Part shown: positions 63,801-64,000 of the stretch, piece after piece
How the letters are laid out: each line of letters starts with the position of its first letter
Numbering within the stretch: the first letter of the stretch is position 1
Source: Combretum micranthum
Lineage: Eukaryota > Streptophyta > Magnoliopsida > Myrtales > Combretaceae
Length of the DNA: 64,000 nt
NCBI GenBank assembly: GCA_024138025.1
Contig: JAMXBD010000364.1
Span: 620,001-684,000, forward strand
Direction of reading: 5' to 3'
Notes under the pieces: model-generated
Told to the model about the DNA's origin: nothing
What the model saw: only the letters and a program-made list of their open reading frames with translations
Databases searched by the model: none
Translations under genes and position numbers: made by a program

Positions 63801-64000
63801 TAAATGGTGGGGTTAGCTTGGTGCAATTTCATTGGATCAAGTATCCATGCCATTGATTTTTTTTTTTTTGTACCATTTTACTTCACTACTCAACCAAAAT
63901 CATGGTGGATCAAAAATGAAGAAGGAACCAGTCATGCTTTTTCCATTTGTACCGTGATTTTAAGAATTTTTGTGTAGAACACTTACATGTGTAGATATTT
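60861..64000 (+). mobile_element. LTR copy H of the family, cut by the window end
   Basis: It starts TGTCACGCCTCAAAGGGTAC after TACAC. It keeps AACTCAGTGAAGTAACC near 61261, a CAGGAATCC..CCCTCACATCGGGATTGAAGG block near 61373-61430 shared with copy I, and a TTACTCACCTAC block near 62035. TATATATGATTTATATAG near 63611 may be its promoter. No TTTACA followed by TACAC occurs before 64000, so the right border must lie outside. It belongs to a subfamily with I, distinct from B/D/G. Confidence 0.6.
63543..63559. repeat. (GT)n microsatellite in copy H
   Basis: A short GT run inside LTR copy H. Confidence 0.85.

Noticed and set aside
1..64000. CRISPR array, operons, ribosome binding sites, rRNA or telomere repeats
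   Set aside because: None seen; introns, TATA boxes and plant retroelements show nuclear plant DNA.

Overview
This is nuclear DNA from a flowering plant, most likely a eudicot with a large, repeat-rich genome. The reasons are the AT-rich base composition, GT-AG introns, a plant-specific PRONE-domain ROPGEF gene, an Athila-type Ty3/gypsy retrotransposon and many plant-style LTRs. The species cannot be named from this window. There is one recognisable host gene, near the left end. Nearly everything else is transposable-element DNA.

Layout. 1-2664 is AT-rich spacer. 2665-5829 is a seven-exon ROPGEF-like gene whose splice sites look good but whose frame is broken at about nine places, all apparently small deletions. 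6501-6798 is a 298-bp MITE with ~48-bp inverted termini. From 7943 to the window end, one LTR family dominates. Its copies start TGTCACGCC or similar, have GGGTACCCTAAACG close behind, end TTTACA, and carry a TATTTATAGG promoter box about 700 bp before the end. No internal domain is seen, so they are read as solo LTRs. Copies with exact 5-bp target duplications are B (12874-16120, GTTGT), C (19226-26921, CACAT), D (22373-25983, AGTTT, nested in C), F (30641-50175, ATGAT) and G (56200-59451, TTTGT). Copy A (7943-11396, minus) has a probable duplication, ATATG. Copies E, H, I and J are partial or decayed.

The centre is a four-level nest. Decayed minus-strand LTR E holds solo LTR F. F holds a 15.8-kb Athila element (31820-47584; LTRs of 1772 and 1765 bp, tRNA-Asp primer site, gag-protease-RT-RNase H-integrase, then a third ORF). 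The Athila holds a 2.78-kb minus-strand gypsy-derived insertion (36087-38862). The duplications ATGAT, ACACT and ATGCT mark the inner three junctions exactly, so the relative order of insertion can be read.

The right side holds a hAT-like MITE (51064-51757, 8-bp duplication) that splits a tRNA-derived SINE-like promoter, a decayed LINE (about 55794-60430, minus) interrupted by solo LTR G, and the truncated LTR H running off the end. No functional cellular gene other than the ROPGEF relic was found, and no CRISPR, rRNA or convincing tRNA gene. Small deletions break both the ROPGEF gene and the much younger Athila element, so some breaks may be assembly errors and not true decay.
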